DNA of 64,000 bases from NCBI RefSeq assembly GCF_000208865.1, contig NC_018398.1, forward strand, positions 434,001-498,000. The letters are read 5' to 3'. Both the position numbers and the translations under genes were made by a program. The notes beneath the pieces were generated by a model. The model ran no database searches. It worked only from the letters and a program-made list of their open reading frames with translations, and had not been told where the DNA came from. This stretch comes from Neospora caninum Liverpool (lineage: Eukaryota; Apicomplexa; Conoidasida; Eucoccidiorida; Sarcocystidae). Below are positions 44,998-64,000 of the stretch, one piece after another; the first letter of the stretch is position 1; every line of letters starts with the position of its first letter.

Positions 44998-46472
44998 TTA
45001 TTTCACAACGTGAAAACTTAATTCCTCAATCTGTTCCTGAAGAGCCTGTGGGAGTGATCAGGCGATCAAAGTTCACCGGAGATTGTGAAAACCGTACACT
45101 TTGTCTCAACCGAAAAGGGTGATTCTGAATCATGCTGCAGGTTAAAATAAGGCTTTTTTTCTGAGGGGCCCTCGAGCTTACGTCTCGGTGACAGAGTCTG
45201 TCGTTTCTCTGTGTTAAGCAAGAATGGACGACGGGGTTCCCTTGCGTCTCCTGTAAAACTAGGGCGGAGAAAGCAGATCCACGCCGCAAATTTCCTTGCT
45301 TTCCTCTCTCGTCATCCTTTTTCCCGCGTCTGTACACTCCATCACTTTCCCGCCTTACGCCAAAGAAAGTTCCCTCGTCTGGTGGCAACCCGAAGAGCAA
45401 AGTGCCCTGCCCGCCCAGGGGGCGAATCGAGCGAAACTCTGGCAAGGACAGCACACATATGCATCATTTCAGGAGGGCTCCGTGACGCAGTTGGAATAAA
45501 AAGATCCATACCGATCTCCCTGTAAAAATACAAAGGAGTTGACGCATATATATATATATATATATATGTCTGCGGGGATTGATAGGTAGTGAGACACATG
45601 TACGTGTATAGGTGCACATACTCATATGGATATATTCATACACGTATACATATATATATATATATATATATATGCACACGCTCTGGGGCATGAACAGATA
45701 AGCAAGATTTCGTGTGTTTTTCCTTGACTCGCTGGTACTTCTTTTCTCCTTTTTGTGATGTGTCACCGCTGAAAAAAGCAGCAGGAATGAGCACAGAACA
45801 GACACGCAAAGGAAGCACGAAAGAGAATCTGCGATACTTTTCGTTCTTCCACTGCGACTCAGTCTGCCTGACCACCCGCATACTGTCACGGAAACTGCAT
45901 ATAGTAAATACAGATTGACACAGCGATATATATATTGCTTCTTTCATATATATAATAGATAGATATACATGTTTGTGTAAGGGACGTGGACGTAAATAAA
46001 GACCAGGATGTGCGTTTTGAGCGAGATGTGACAAACACAGGGTTCCTCACTGTTTATGTGTGTGCAGTATACAAGCAGTGCTTTATGTAAGAGGGCTGGG
46101 TGTATACAGAAGGCGTCGACTGAAGACTCCGAAAAAACAGTTTTTGTGGGTATCAAGCCTCGCGGTGCGGGACGGTGGGTTCTTCCACTCTGGAGTTAGT
46201 CATCGCTGTGGAAAAACGGGGGCATCTCCTGTTCGAGAGCTAGCGTTTCCTGCGCACACATCTCCAGCTTTTCAATCGCTCTCACCGCCTCAACGTTCCT
46301 ACAGGGTCTTTGCGCCTCCAAAGAGAAGTGTTTGTTTTTCGAAAAACGGTGTGGCAGCGAGCTCGCGCGTATGTGCCGCGACTTGCGGAACAAGAGGGGC
46401 GCGAAGTCTCCGCGATTTTTCTCTTTCCAGATCCAACCTTTTTGAGGCCGCACTGGCGGAGAGACGGGCCAT
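44998..46472 (-). CDS. Possible small gene, structure unresolved
   Basis: Several minus-strand segments look coding but cannot be joined with certainty. Two 3' exons fit each other: 45250-45182 (ETQGNPVVHSCLTQRNDRLC..., between a TTTTACAG acceptor and a GTAAGC donor) and 45045-44998 (ALQEQIEELSFHVVK, then stop), joined in phase 0. A possible first exon starts at the ATG at 46472 and reads [20 protein letters not shown] and later FFEKQTLLFGGAKTL before a stop ending at 46299. Immediately beyond, in another frame, comes NVEAVRAIEKLEMCAQETLA... ending at 46196. The first part fits phase 0 with the 45250 exon through GCG|GTGAGA only if the reading frame changes near 46300. The result would be a soluble helical protein of about 100 residues. 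I do not recognise it. Confidence 0.38.
45651..45672. repeat. (TA)n microsatellite
   Basis: TA run, with a second one at 45547-45566, between the segments of the unresolved small gene. Confidence 0.85.
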
Positions 46473-47835
46473 GTGAGTCAAAGAGAAGCGAGGTTTAGCC
46501 GGGAAATTACCGCCTTAACAGCTTTCCTTTTTGTCTCCCTGCAAAATCCTGAAAGCACTTGTTTCAAGGTGATCTGCCAGCCGGGCGGCGCAAATCCGCG
46601 CCGCAAAAAGGAAGAGACTACACCGAGTGTCTCCTGAGCTCCCGAATAAAAACAACTTACATGCCGAAAGAGAGAGAAAGAGAGAGAAAAAGACAGAGGA
46701 GAAAGAGAAAGAACAAGAAAACACAGGAAAGGAAAGGAAAGAAAAAGGAAGGAGAAAGAAAGCGAGAAACATGATAGAGCAGGCAGGAGTTAGCGAGGAA
46801 GAGACACAGAGAGGGAGACACGCACGCGGATTTCAAGAGACAGTCTCTGTGTATTTCGCTGGCACTGGTGATTTTCCTCCGTACTGCGAGACCTCGTACC
46901 CTGCCGTTTCGATCAAAATCCTGCTGCTGCTACAGCGCCTCCTCAGAATCACGTTCCCTTTCCCCCGNNNNNNNNNNNNNNNNNNNNNNNNNNNNNNNNN
47001 NNNNNNNNNNNNNNNNNNNNNNNNNNNNNNNNNNNNNNNNNNNNNNNNNNNNNNNNNNNNNNNNNNNCAGACCAGCTGTCATCGTGTTTACCCTCCAACC
47101 CCCCCCCCCCTCCCGTATTTTGTGTGCTTCGCCCCCCCGGGTCTTCGCTTCGATGTGCAGAAATCGCGAGTTTCCGGAAGAAGAAGGAAAAGAAGGACCG
47201 TCGCGTACTTTGCATGTTCTGTATGGGGAAAACTGTGGACTTTCTCCCTGTCTCCAGTCGTGCTCAGAAAAAATTCTTGTCGGCGACAACGCGATGCTCG
47301 CCTGTCTCTCTCCCGTCGTGTCTCTCTAAGATCTCGGGGTGTACAGTGTATGTACACATGCGTTTCAACGAGAGTGCGTCTTTTGTTTCTCTGCAAAAGC
47401 TCTGTTTTCAAGGTGTGCACGCGATAACTGAACTGATTTCTCTCCACGCAAAGAGAAAGCGCGAAAAAAACTTTCACAGGGCCGGGGAAACGCACACCTG
47501 TTTCGACGGCCTCCACCCCGGTCTTTTCCAACCCTCTCCCTCGACTCTCTCTTCGGCTCCTGTGTCCACACGGTTTTGCTTTTTCTTCATCTGCCTCGCC
47601 AAAACTCTCCCTCATCACAAAGCCGCTCTTCTCCCCCTCTGTCTCTCTCCTTCCACTCCCCTCTGCGTCTCCCTGTCTCGTCTCCCCTATCCAAAGTCCA
47701 CGATCCTTTCTCGCGTTTCCACTCTCCTCTTTGTCCCCCCTTCCTCTTTCTCTCCTCCCTTTCTCTCCTCTTCTCTTCACCAGCCTCTCTCTCTTGATCT
47801 CCCTTTTTTCTCGTCTTCCTTTTGCTTCGGGCACG
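46473..47835. other. Upstream region of MCM4, containing the assembly gap
   Basis: Presumed divergent promoter region. The minus strand is pyrimidine-rich at about 46660-46760 and the plus strand is pyrimidine-rich from about 47520 to 47835, matching leaders pointing away from each other. A run of ten Cs lies at about 47099-47110, just beyond the gap. Confidence 0.45.
46968..47067. other. Assembly gap (100 N)
   Basis: Exactly 100 unspecified bases, the conventional size for a gap of unknown length. It is flanked by C-rich sequence. Confidence 0.99.
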
Positions 47836-55804
<7,969 letters not shown>

Positions 55805-58800
55805 GCGGATCAAGATGGATCGAAACGCGGGGAGCAGAAGCCGTGTTTCTAGAGGGCGAGGTGGAATGCAGGGGGTTTCGGCCTTCTCGAGAAGCGGACG
55901 CGAACCGTGGGAAAGAGCGTTCAATGAACGAGGCCAGCGGCAGAGAAATTTTTGCAACGCATGGCCTGATGATCTCCCTGCGAGACGAGCGAGGAGTCTC
56001 CTTTTTTAAAAAAGCAAAGCATAGTCAAAAACCCACGGCACCTGCAGGCGTGTGGCTTATCGCTTTGCTAGCACTGCCAACTTTTTTTCAAGAGAACCGA
56101 CGGACGTGAAGTCCCAAGAAACTTGTACAGTGAGATCGTTCGATGTTGATTTTACTTGCAGGCACGCGTCGACATGTGTGTATTGTATAGCTTGAATTTT
56201 GTACAAGCAGGACTGCGGGGTAGTTTTTTCTCCCGAGTGAAAGGAAAAGCGACTTCAATGCCACATCTGTCGCTTGTGGGAACTCAACGGTTGACTGATT
56301 CTGAGTAGTGCGGTGTTTTCGAGGCAACGCGCCTGGAAACGAACTCTGGAGAACACGAACATGAAGTGCCCAGCGGTGTATTCACTTGAAGACTTGTGGG
56401 CGACAAGGCACATGCGCGTCGGGACTGCCGTGTACAAAAGGTGAAGTTAGCTTTTTGCATGATTGCCTTTATACATAAAACATGCGTGTCTCTCGGAGTT
56501 GGCAAAGCTTCGGTTTCGCGAAGGAATCTGAGGTCTCAGAAACGGCACGTAAACGCAGCTGTAGATCGCGAAAACGGATAACGTGAACTCGTCGGTTGAC
56601 ACACAGGCTTAGACCCTGCCTGGTTTTTCATCTCCTTTGCATCGGCGCGAATACGCGCTCCATGACTGGAGGGGGCTGTACAAAGCTGACGCTGACATGT
56701 TTCCTTTCTGAATGCCTCTCCCAAGACCGAAAGGTCGATCCTCCGCGTGATCTCTGTCTGTGGAAACATGTTCGTGGACACAGCTGCATTTGTCGCGTCT
56801 CTCCACTATCCCCGTGACGCGCGGAACAGTGGTTCCGGCCATCAGCCCTCCTTTGCGCCACGCGCGTTTGCACACTTTGCTGTCTAATCGGTTTGCCAAA
56901 AGATTCTCCTGTGCTGTCTCGCGCGCGGTGCGACCACGCGATCTTTAGCAGTGTCAAGAGAACTGGATGGTCCTTGTAGAGACATCACCTGGCGCCTGCT
57001 TCAAAGATGATTCCGCTACCTTTAGTCTCGGAAGGACCGGGGAGAGTTTCAAACCGCAAAGTGCGTTACAGCGCGTAGAGTTTTCACGTGCACTCAACGG
57101 GGGGTCGTAGGATCCCCGTTTTGCGTGTTAGAGGCAGACGCTGCACACTAGGCAAAGCAAGGACGTTGAGAAGCAAATTCTGTCCGTTCTACAATGTGAA
57201 AAAGGGGAAGAAGGTGAACACGGGAGGCCGTCTCCACTAGAGGGGTTTGTTCTCGGCAGAAAGCGACGGCGCTTCCCTCACGCGCCAGGGGTGTGACATG
57301 CTTCAGATCGCGAGGGTGAAAATGGCGTCGACTGAGGAAATGTTTGCCGGACGGGAATTTCTTCAACATCTCGCCTTTCAAATATAGCAAGTCCTAGACC
57401 TGGACGTCGCCCGGAAAACACAGACAAGGGAAGAAGCGTCTATTCAGGGAGTGGCGATGATCGCTGCGTTTTTGACTCCTAGTGGTTAGTAGGGCTGTAC
57501 CTCCGCTATCGTTTGTCCGCTACTGTGTCTTTTCCACGTTGTGTCCTTTCGCTCTTCATGTTTGTGTTTTCCTAGGGTAAAGTGTTAATCTGTGCAACTC
57601 AAAGATAATTGACTGTAATTTGTTTGCGTGGACCAGCTGTAAGCGCGTTCACCTCACACACGGTCAAAAACAAAGCGCACAGGGGGAGGCGCGGGAAAAG
57701 GATCCCATACGCCCTTGCGAGTTTTCATTGCGAGTGTTCCTCTCCCCAAAAGCGCTGCTACGGAAGAAAGAAGGACCCTAGTTCTTCCGACAGACACAAC
57801 AAACGACCGAGAAACGAGGAACTGTAGCATCGAACCAGAAAGAACGGTGTGCGCCCGGCGCAAAACCACACACCGACAACGTCGCTGCTTGACCGGGGGA
57901 GAGGCAACTCCTGTACGCGACCCTCAGAGGAAAACTCCTCGACTCTCACTCCGACAAGGACGGAGCGCCAGGGGAGAAACCAGGACAGTGCAGATGTCTT
58001 TTCGGTGACGCTCTACAGCACTAACTGCGGGCCAGAGTGGCGTGCGTATCATGCGTTTTCTTGTGCTATGGTCGCACCTTCCCCCGCAGGTCATCTCTAC
58101 GAATCGTGCTCAGGGTGTAGAACACAAGGAAGACGGACAAGTCAGTAGGCAGCTGACTCATTTTCGTCAGATACGCCTATCGCAGTGAAAACGCATTCAC
58201 GGTGGAAGTACTAATCGGAGAGTTTCGTTTATTCAAAGGAACAATGCGAATTTTTCCGATCAAGACGCGCTTTCTTTCCATCACGCTCTGTATTGCAGAG
58301 TTCCAGCAAATGTTACACCGTGCCTCTGTGAGTAGTGTCAGTGTGCGACAGTGATGTGTGTTCGCATGGTAGAGCTCTTCCCACGACGAATGCAGTTTTC
58401 CCGAGGGCTCTCAAGAGCGTTTTTGGTTCCCTTCATATTTAAAGCTGAAGGTGGGACTAAATGCGTCTTCACAGGTTTCTTTTCACCTGTACACGTGGAC
58501 CCAAAAAAAGACAAGGGGAGTTCCTTCCTCGCCAATACAGAAGAAAACGCGCTTCCCACGCTGACGGGGACAGCTTTGACTGTCATTTCCAGCGAAGCAT
58601 GGTGAGCGCCGCTTCGCAGGACTCGAATACACCACGCCTTGCAGTGCGCCTTGCACTCGACGCCCTCTCGGGGGCTGGCCTCCTGACACGTCTGTGGTGG
58701 TTCTTTTCCCCGCCCTGTCCTGCGCGGAAAGCACCGGAAAGCGGGGGAAAAACCCAGACGGAACCTGTGAGACGAGGCGACAGGCTCTAAAAGCCACGCG

Positions 58801-59954
58801 CTACGGCATCTCTGCCTCCACCCCGCACGGTTTCCTTTCCCTCAGGTACTGCTCTTCGACATCGGAGATTCTAGAAGGGAGCGAGAGAACAGACATAAAA
58901 GATGCACACGGCCCTGGCGCGCACGAAGAGAAAAAAGTGAACGATGCGGGAAAATGGCATGCAAGTAAAAGTGTGGCGAAGTGGGCCCTCTCGAAGCATC
59001 CGAGACAGACACTAGACCAGAGATTTCCCGCGTTTCTGTGTCGACCTGTGTGTGTGAGGTGCGCCAAGACGCCCCACGGCGAGAAGCGCGATTCTTTGTC
59101 GCAGTCCAGGCCAATGAAACCATGCTGCACGAGTCGCCAGGAACAGCGCTCAGGAGGCGAACAGCCCAACAGCCCTTAAAAAGCAGCCGTCTATAAACAC
59201 TAAACCTAAACCGTCTAGCGTGCGCCTTCCCGTGCGTCGCCATGCACTCCCTTCTTCCTTTTATTTAGCGTTGTCCAGCGACATCGCCGAGTTGCGACGA
59301 TCGAATGCCACCATCTTCTCCGTTGCCTCTTTGTCATGTTCGTGCTTCTCAGGCAGCTGCTGCCTGAGCAGTTCTTCCGCTCTACACAAGTCCAAGCACA
59401 GAAGAGGTGATCGCAATTCAGTTGCCCGCACGCCGCCGCAACGCAGTGAACAGTCAGCCACAAACGCTTCCACATCGGAAGTATCCATGACTATGACACA
59501 CAGCTCTCGGAGTTGTGTCGCTGCATGGGGACACTCGGAAAAAACGTGACATACAAAAGCTGCGTTCGCTCAAAAAAACAGAACCTTCAACGTAAATGAT
59601 ACAGAAGCACCGCTCTCTGCGGCGAGGAAGGAATACACTGCAAGTGCATACGCGCACATTCGTACGAAGGTTCAAACGCCCGCGTGTATCCAAATAGCTA
59701 TTCACTGGAACTGACCGCAAATATCTGCACATCCGTCCGTCCAAATAAGAATATATATATATATATATATATATATGCAAAGGGTTCAGACGCAATCACA
59801 CCCACCGGACAGGCACGACAGGAAACGTATACGGTATTTCTTTCTGCAATCGTACTTTTCAACGAAGGAGTCTGTTCGGGTCAAGTCGAACTTGTCGTTC
59901 TTGTTCAGCGCCCTAAGGGAAGTAGAGAGAGGACAGGACGTACAAGTCAACCGT
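55805..59954. other. Convergent 3' flank of MCM4, no supported gene
   Basis: About 4.1 kb. Many open frames of 60-160 codons on both strands, none with a recognisable motif, coherent splice pattern or coding-like composition. (TA)n at 59751-59775. Confidence 0.45.
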
Positions 59955-60290
59955 TCAACCGTGTCGTATCTTTTCCACCTCGTCTTCGGTTTCTTGAATT
60001 CCTCGTGTGACACTGTGCATAGTAGAGATTGATTTGATCGATTTCGCCCTTGAAGGACCGGTGGAAACCCGTAAAAATGCGCAAGGCATATAAATCAAGC
60101 AAGAGCCGGGAGACGCGGCCACGCGCCACGAGGGAGGCAGGGAACAACGACCGACTTACACCCGTAACGGAAAAACACAGTTCTCCACGTTCTCGGGGTC
60201 AGCGCAGTTGTGCTTTCTGAGGATCTTCTAAACGCGTGAGAGAAACGTGACTTACTGCTGAAGCCCGGCAAGATCCGTAGGAGTCGCCAT
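59955..60290 (-). CDS. Putative tiny three-exon protein, not recognised
   Basis: Proposed exons 60290-60256, 60216-60160 and 60012-59955 join with consistent phases into about 49 residues. The start lies in CCCAAAGATGG, a very good coccidian context. Exon 1 reads MATPTDLAGLQ and ends CA|GTAAGT; exon 2 follows TCCTCAG and reads KHNCADPENVENCVFPLR, ending at GTAAGT; exon 3 follows CTACTATGCACAG and reads VTRGIQETEDEVEKIRHG before a stop. Exons 2 and 3 are small and the first intron is only 39 bp, which is unusually short and weakens the model. Another frame of the third segment stays open to 59786 and includes ALNKNDKFDLTRTDSFVEKY, so the true C-terminus may differ. A short two-cysteine, partly coiled-coil product is all that can be said. 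Confidence 0.35.
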
Positions 60291-62803
60291 CTTTGGGATC
60301 TGCACGCAACAGCCGGCAAAAAAAAGATGGGACTGAGACAGATTGCGGACGGCGAAGCCTCAGAGACAGACAGGCCCCATTCAAAAGGAAGGAAAGTCTT
60401 ATACGTGCCGTGTTCGCCACTGGAAAGTGCTCGCTCGTGAACAGAGGATCGCAACACGCACCTTGTTGCTGCCACGAACGCGCGTTGCAGTGTACCGAAC
60501 AAAACACCTGAGAGTCTCTCCCCGAAGGAATCAGGGGCGGAAAAACCTGGAATCAAAACTCCGTCCACGGACGAGGCGTGAAGAAACACTGGAGCTGACT
60601 GGCTAACTATGCAAAGAGACACCAAACGCCTAAAGTCCCCGACAAAACATCACTGCTGCCAAGCAACGGCCTCGGCGCTTCCTAGTATGCACGAAGAGAG
60701 CAGTGAACCGGAGGCGCAAGAATGCGTGGAACAAAATCCGGAGAAAGAACTCACGAACGTGATGCGGTAGACTTGATGTCAAGGGTGGCGAAGGAGCTTG
60801 TTTTCGTCAGAAATCCGCGAAAAGCGCGACAGTTGAAGCCACGTTTGCTGAAACGACGCCAAAAATGGAACACAAGTTGCCAGGGATTGATATAAACACA
60901 CACCCTGCGGTTTCGCAGGCGGTTGGCGAAGCTCTCAAGTCCGACCCGCGCTTCGCGAATCGGGACGATCAGCCTGGCAGAAAGCTGGAGAGGCAGCGAC
61001 GAGCGGTTGCGCCGATCCGCAGGGCGGACGGACCCAAAAAACGCCAAGCAGGACGGCGAGGAGAACCAGAGAAAAATGATCACCTGGCTGCATACTGAAC
61101 AGGTTTCGCGAAAACACTGTCCTGGTAGATTTCGTTTCCCTGTAAACCCCCCCCCCCCAAACACGGGGAAGTGGACAACTTCCTAACTGTCCACAGGGCA
61201 AGCAGAAAAACCGCGTCCACCGCCACCGCACAAAAGTGTGCTAACAGTGCCGCCGTGGCAACGAGGCGTTTAAAACTCTGGCTGACGGACGACTCCGCAA
61301 AAATATGCGGGCAAATACACATTCCTTTACGCATATTTTTGTACCTGGAGCGTTGCGGATGCTCGACTGTGGCGCGGTTTGGGCAGAAAACGGGATCCCG
61401 CTGCTACGCAAAGCTCTCCACCTTTTGCCTCCTTGCGCCCGGTGGAGAGACCCAGGGCTTCCTTCCGTAAATAAACGGATTCCCTGAAAGCCCCTCATTA
61501 TTGCCGTTCAGCATGGACAACATGCTGTCTCGGACCTGAAGGATCGTTTATCGTACACGGGTTCCTCCAGCGCAGGCAAGAAAAATCGACGCCGTGCCAA
61601 GACGGTCCAGGGCCCCCGTGTGGTTTCAACGTTGTGTGCGTTAATCCCACCATGCGTCCCCGACGCAAAACCAACCGACTGCTGTTCAGTTGCCAACATG
61701 CCAAGAAGACGATCACCGTCGTCCTATATATGAGGGGCGTTATCAGGGCGTAGTGTCTGCCAGGATTTCCGAAAGTGCGTTGAGACCAGGTGTGAGCCGA
61801 TGCTGCTCTATCATAGCCCCGCAGACAAGCGGAGGCCTGGAACACGGCCCCGCCAAGCTCCACAAATACACACATGTATACACAGGATGCCCTAACAGTT
61901 GTGTAGATGGCGACAGTTCGCATGGTGCGGGGACCCGTTCTACCCCACGCAGCCTAGGGCGAGAGGCATGCCGCCACTCTCTGTCTGGAGAGGGAACCGA
62001 ACGTGTAGTTATCTACAAATGCTTGTGAGCCGTGTTGTCAGTATCGAGGAGCTCTCTGGGAGAGACAGCAGACTCGCTTTTTTCTGTCGGAGGCAAAGCA
62101 GCCTCGCCTGAAGGAGAACAAGCCTCGGGGTTTTTGCGCGAAACCGCAGGGGAGACAGGTTCCGCATTGTTCACAAGACCATGCAACAAATTCTGTAAAT
62201 GTAAGCCCCGCGGAAATCGGAAGAATTCAGGCAGGAGACAGGAGCTCTCTGCCAGGTGGAACCAGCGGGGTACACACGGACAACGCAGGGAAAACAAGGC
62301 CGTGAGAACCGGAAGATTCCTCAGCATTCAGTGCCGATTCAACGAACAGCCATCCCTACACCTCCCGGCACACATCAAAGTGCCTAGAAATATAGTACAT
62401 GTACGCGTCCCTTTTATTCGCCTGCGGCTTCCGAGATTTGAAGCGCAGGCGTAGTTAACGGAAAAGAGAGAAATACTCAATGCCTGTTGACTCATAGACA
62501 CAGTAGGAACGCCGAATAGACCTTCACGGTTCTTGTTGAGCATTTTCGTACGGAATTTACACATATATATATATATATATATATACCTACACCTATACAA
62601 GTTTCCAAGCATATGCATCGATATAGATATGAATAAAGATCATGTTGGATATGCTGCTCCGTGTACACAAATGAAGAGAGGCCGTTTGCATGCGTGTGGG
62701 GAGGGGGCATTCGCGGGCGGCAGGCGATCGACAGCGCCGCGATTTTTTTTCTTTGCAACGTGTACGCATGCACTCGCCAGCCTCTCCCACGTCGCGATCG
62801 CTC
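60291..62803. other. Intergenic region, no supported gene
   Basis: Upstream of the tiny minus-strand gene and downstream of the partial gene at the right edge. The open frame 60865-61098 (plus, MEHKLPGIDINTH...) has a good start context but no other support. Eleven Cs in a row near 61148 and (TA)n at 62562-62583. Confidence 0.4.
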
Positions 62804-63179
62804 TTAGTCCCTCGGCAATCCGAGGAGCTCGAGCTCTTCCCGCGTCCGCAGCTCGCCCCTGCCGGCCTGGGCCACGCCTTGAGGAAAGGAATTGGGTGGC
62901 ATTCGCTCCTGCAATCCAAACAGACACAAAGCGAAAGGAAATGGAAAAGCGCCGGCTCTGCCGGAAAGAATGTGAACGTGAGCAGAGAGGAAACACAAAG
63001 TGATGGGGAACACCAGAACTTCAGACAGGGACAAACGACGAGCGATACACGGAAACCGTCACACCCGTTCAAACCGAGGAAGGCGTACATATATTTACAT
63101 CTGTCTATCCATCTCTATCCAAAGTATTACACATTCACATGCATACGCATATATATGATACACCGACATGTGGGGGAAC

Positions 63180-63219
<40 letters not shown>

Positions 63220-64000
63220 TGCCGTCTGCGCCGCTGCATTGAGAGATGCACGGAAGTAGGTTTGCACCAGACAAAAAACCAAGGAGGAACGTGCGCCTTT
63301 TCAACTCGCAACTCCCCTTTCGAGGGTGTGCGACCTTACAACCCTGTTTAAATATACGTATATCCGAGTGTTTGTGGGAGGTTTTTTGTGGGTCTTCTCC
63401 CTACTTTGTCTCCGATTCGATTGAGATACAGGTACGCGTCGCTTCCGTGGAAAGGAAGAGAAAGGATTTCGAGCCGCCCCCCCAAGTAAGAAGCGTAGAG
63501 ACGACTGAGAGGAAGGCCGCAGCCGAAGCCAGCGAGAGGGGACACCTGAGGCGTCGCAGGCGAGCCGGCGCTGGAGGGGAGGCTAGCTGACCCCACAGCT
63601 GGCGTGTGTCCAGTGTCTCGGGGGGATCCGGTGTCTGTCTCCGTTCTCTCGAGCTCGCGCTCCGAGAGACCACACCCGCTTCTCTCCACTTTCCCCAGTT
63701 GCGCGCGCTTCTCCAGCGAAGGCGAGTGCGGTCCGGAGCACAGGCGGCGAGTGTAGCTTCCGGCAGCCGGCGTGTCGGATGCTCCTGAAGCCCACGCAGA
63801 GCCCCCAGTGTCCCCGCTGCGCCTCCCGTCTCCGGATGTGAAGCCGAAGGCACGACGGCGCGCGGCGTCTCTCGCGTCCCCACATGCAGGCGCGTCGAGC
63901 CCTGGAGAGGCCAACGCAGCTCCTGGGATAGTTGGGGGCGCAGCGTCGAGAGACCCCACAGTGGGGGGAGAAGAAGCGACTTCATCGGCGGGAGCGACAA
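62804..64000 (-). CDS. 3' end of an unrecognised gene running off the right edge
   Basis: Partial. Exon 64000-63405 is open from the window edge in one frame (198 codons, entering as VAPADEVASSPPTVGSLDAA) and ends GACAAA|GTAGGG in phase 0. The last exon 62908-62804 follows GTTTGGATTGCAG and encodes ERMPPNSFPQGVAQAGRG... to LELLGLPRD and a TAA stop. The first part is a low-complexity serine-, glycine-, alanine- and proline-rich region. It becomes more ordered near its end, with YLGGRLEILSLPFHGSDAYL followed by YLNRIGDK. The C-terminal EELELLGLPRD looks like a conserved tail, but I cannot name the family. The start codon and probably most domains lie outside the window. Confidence 0.62.
63188..63217. 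repeat. (AT)15 microsatellite
   Basis: Alternating AT run in the last intron of the partial right-edge gene. Confidence 0.9.

Noticed and set aside
60865..61098. 77-codon frame MEHKLPGIDINTH... with a good start context
   Set aside because: No other support: low-complexity basic second half, a competing longer frame on the other strand, no homologue recognised.

Overview
The window looks like nuclear chromosomal DNA of a tissue-cyst coccidian apicomplexan (Toxoplasma, Hammondia or Neospora type). Reasons: intron-rich eukaryotic genes with GT-AG junctions; start contexts such as CCAAAATGG; pyrimidine-rich sense leaders; TGCATGC motifs upstream of starts; scattered (TA)n and (CATA)n microsatellites; and long polar or acidic insertions in otherwise conserved proteins. 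I cannot separate the genera by eye. A run of 100 Ns (46968-47067) marks a draft assembly gap.

Left part (1-6.3 kb), minus strand: a five-exon catalytic N-terminal acetyltransferase subunit (NAA10/ARD1, 3063-434) and a two-exon cytochrome c (6258-5101). 6.3-9.6 kb shows no convincing gene. At 9.6-12.6 kb (plus) lies a multi-exon gene for a secreted, cysteine-containing protein that I do not recognise. At 13.9-25.7 kb (plus) lies a very large nine-exon gene whose N-terminus matches the Ipi1/TEX10 family of the Rix1 pre-60S ribosome complex.

Middle (25.7-43.1 kb): about 4 kb with only weak coding signals, then an intronless Rab5 GTPase (29758-30492, plus), then a 12-exon minus-strand gene (43113-32532) for an EDC4/Ge-1/Varicose-type mRNA-decapping scaffold of 1946 residues. 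All splice phases of that model agree.

Right part (43.1-64 kb): unresolved small coding signals on the minus strand (44998-46472), a 15-exon MCM4 replicative helicase subunit (47836-55804, plus), about 4 kb without a supported gene, a putative tiny cysteine-containing three-exon gene on the minus strand (60290-59955), and the 3' end of a minus-strand gene that runs off the right edge (64000-62804).

The recognised genes are housekeeping functions (protein N-acetylation, respiration, ribosome assembly, endosomal and secretory traffic, mRNA decay, DNA replication). They form no operon or pathway cluster, and neighbours are oriented independently. Exon coordinates were worked out by hand from splice motifs, phase and family similarity; none was tested against transcripts.
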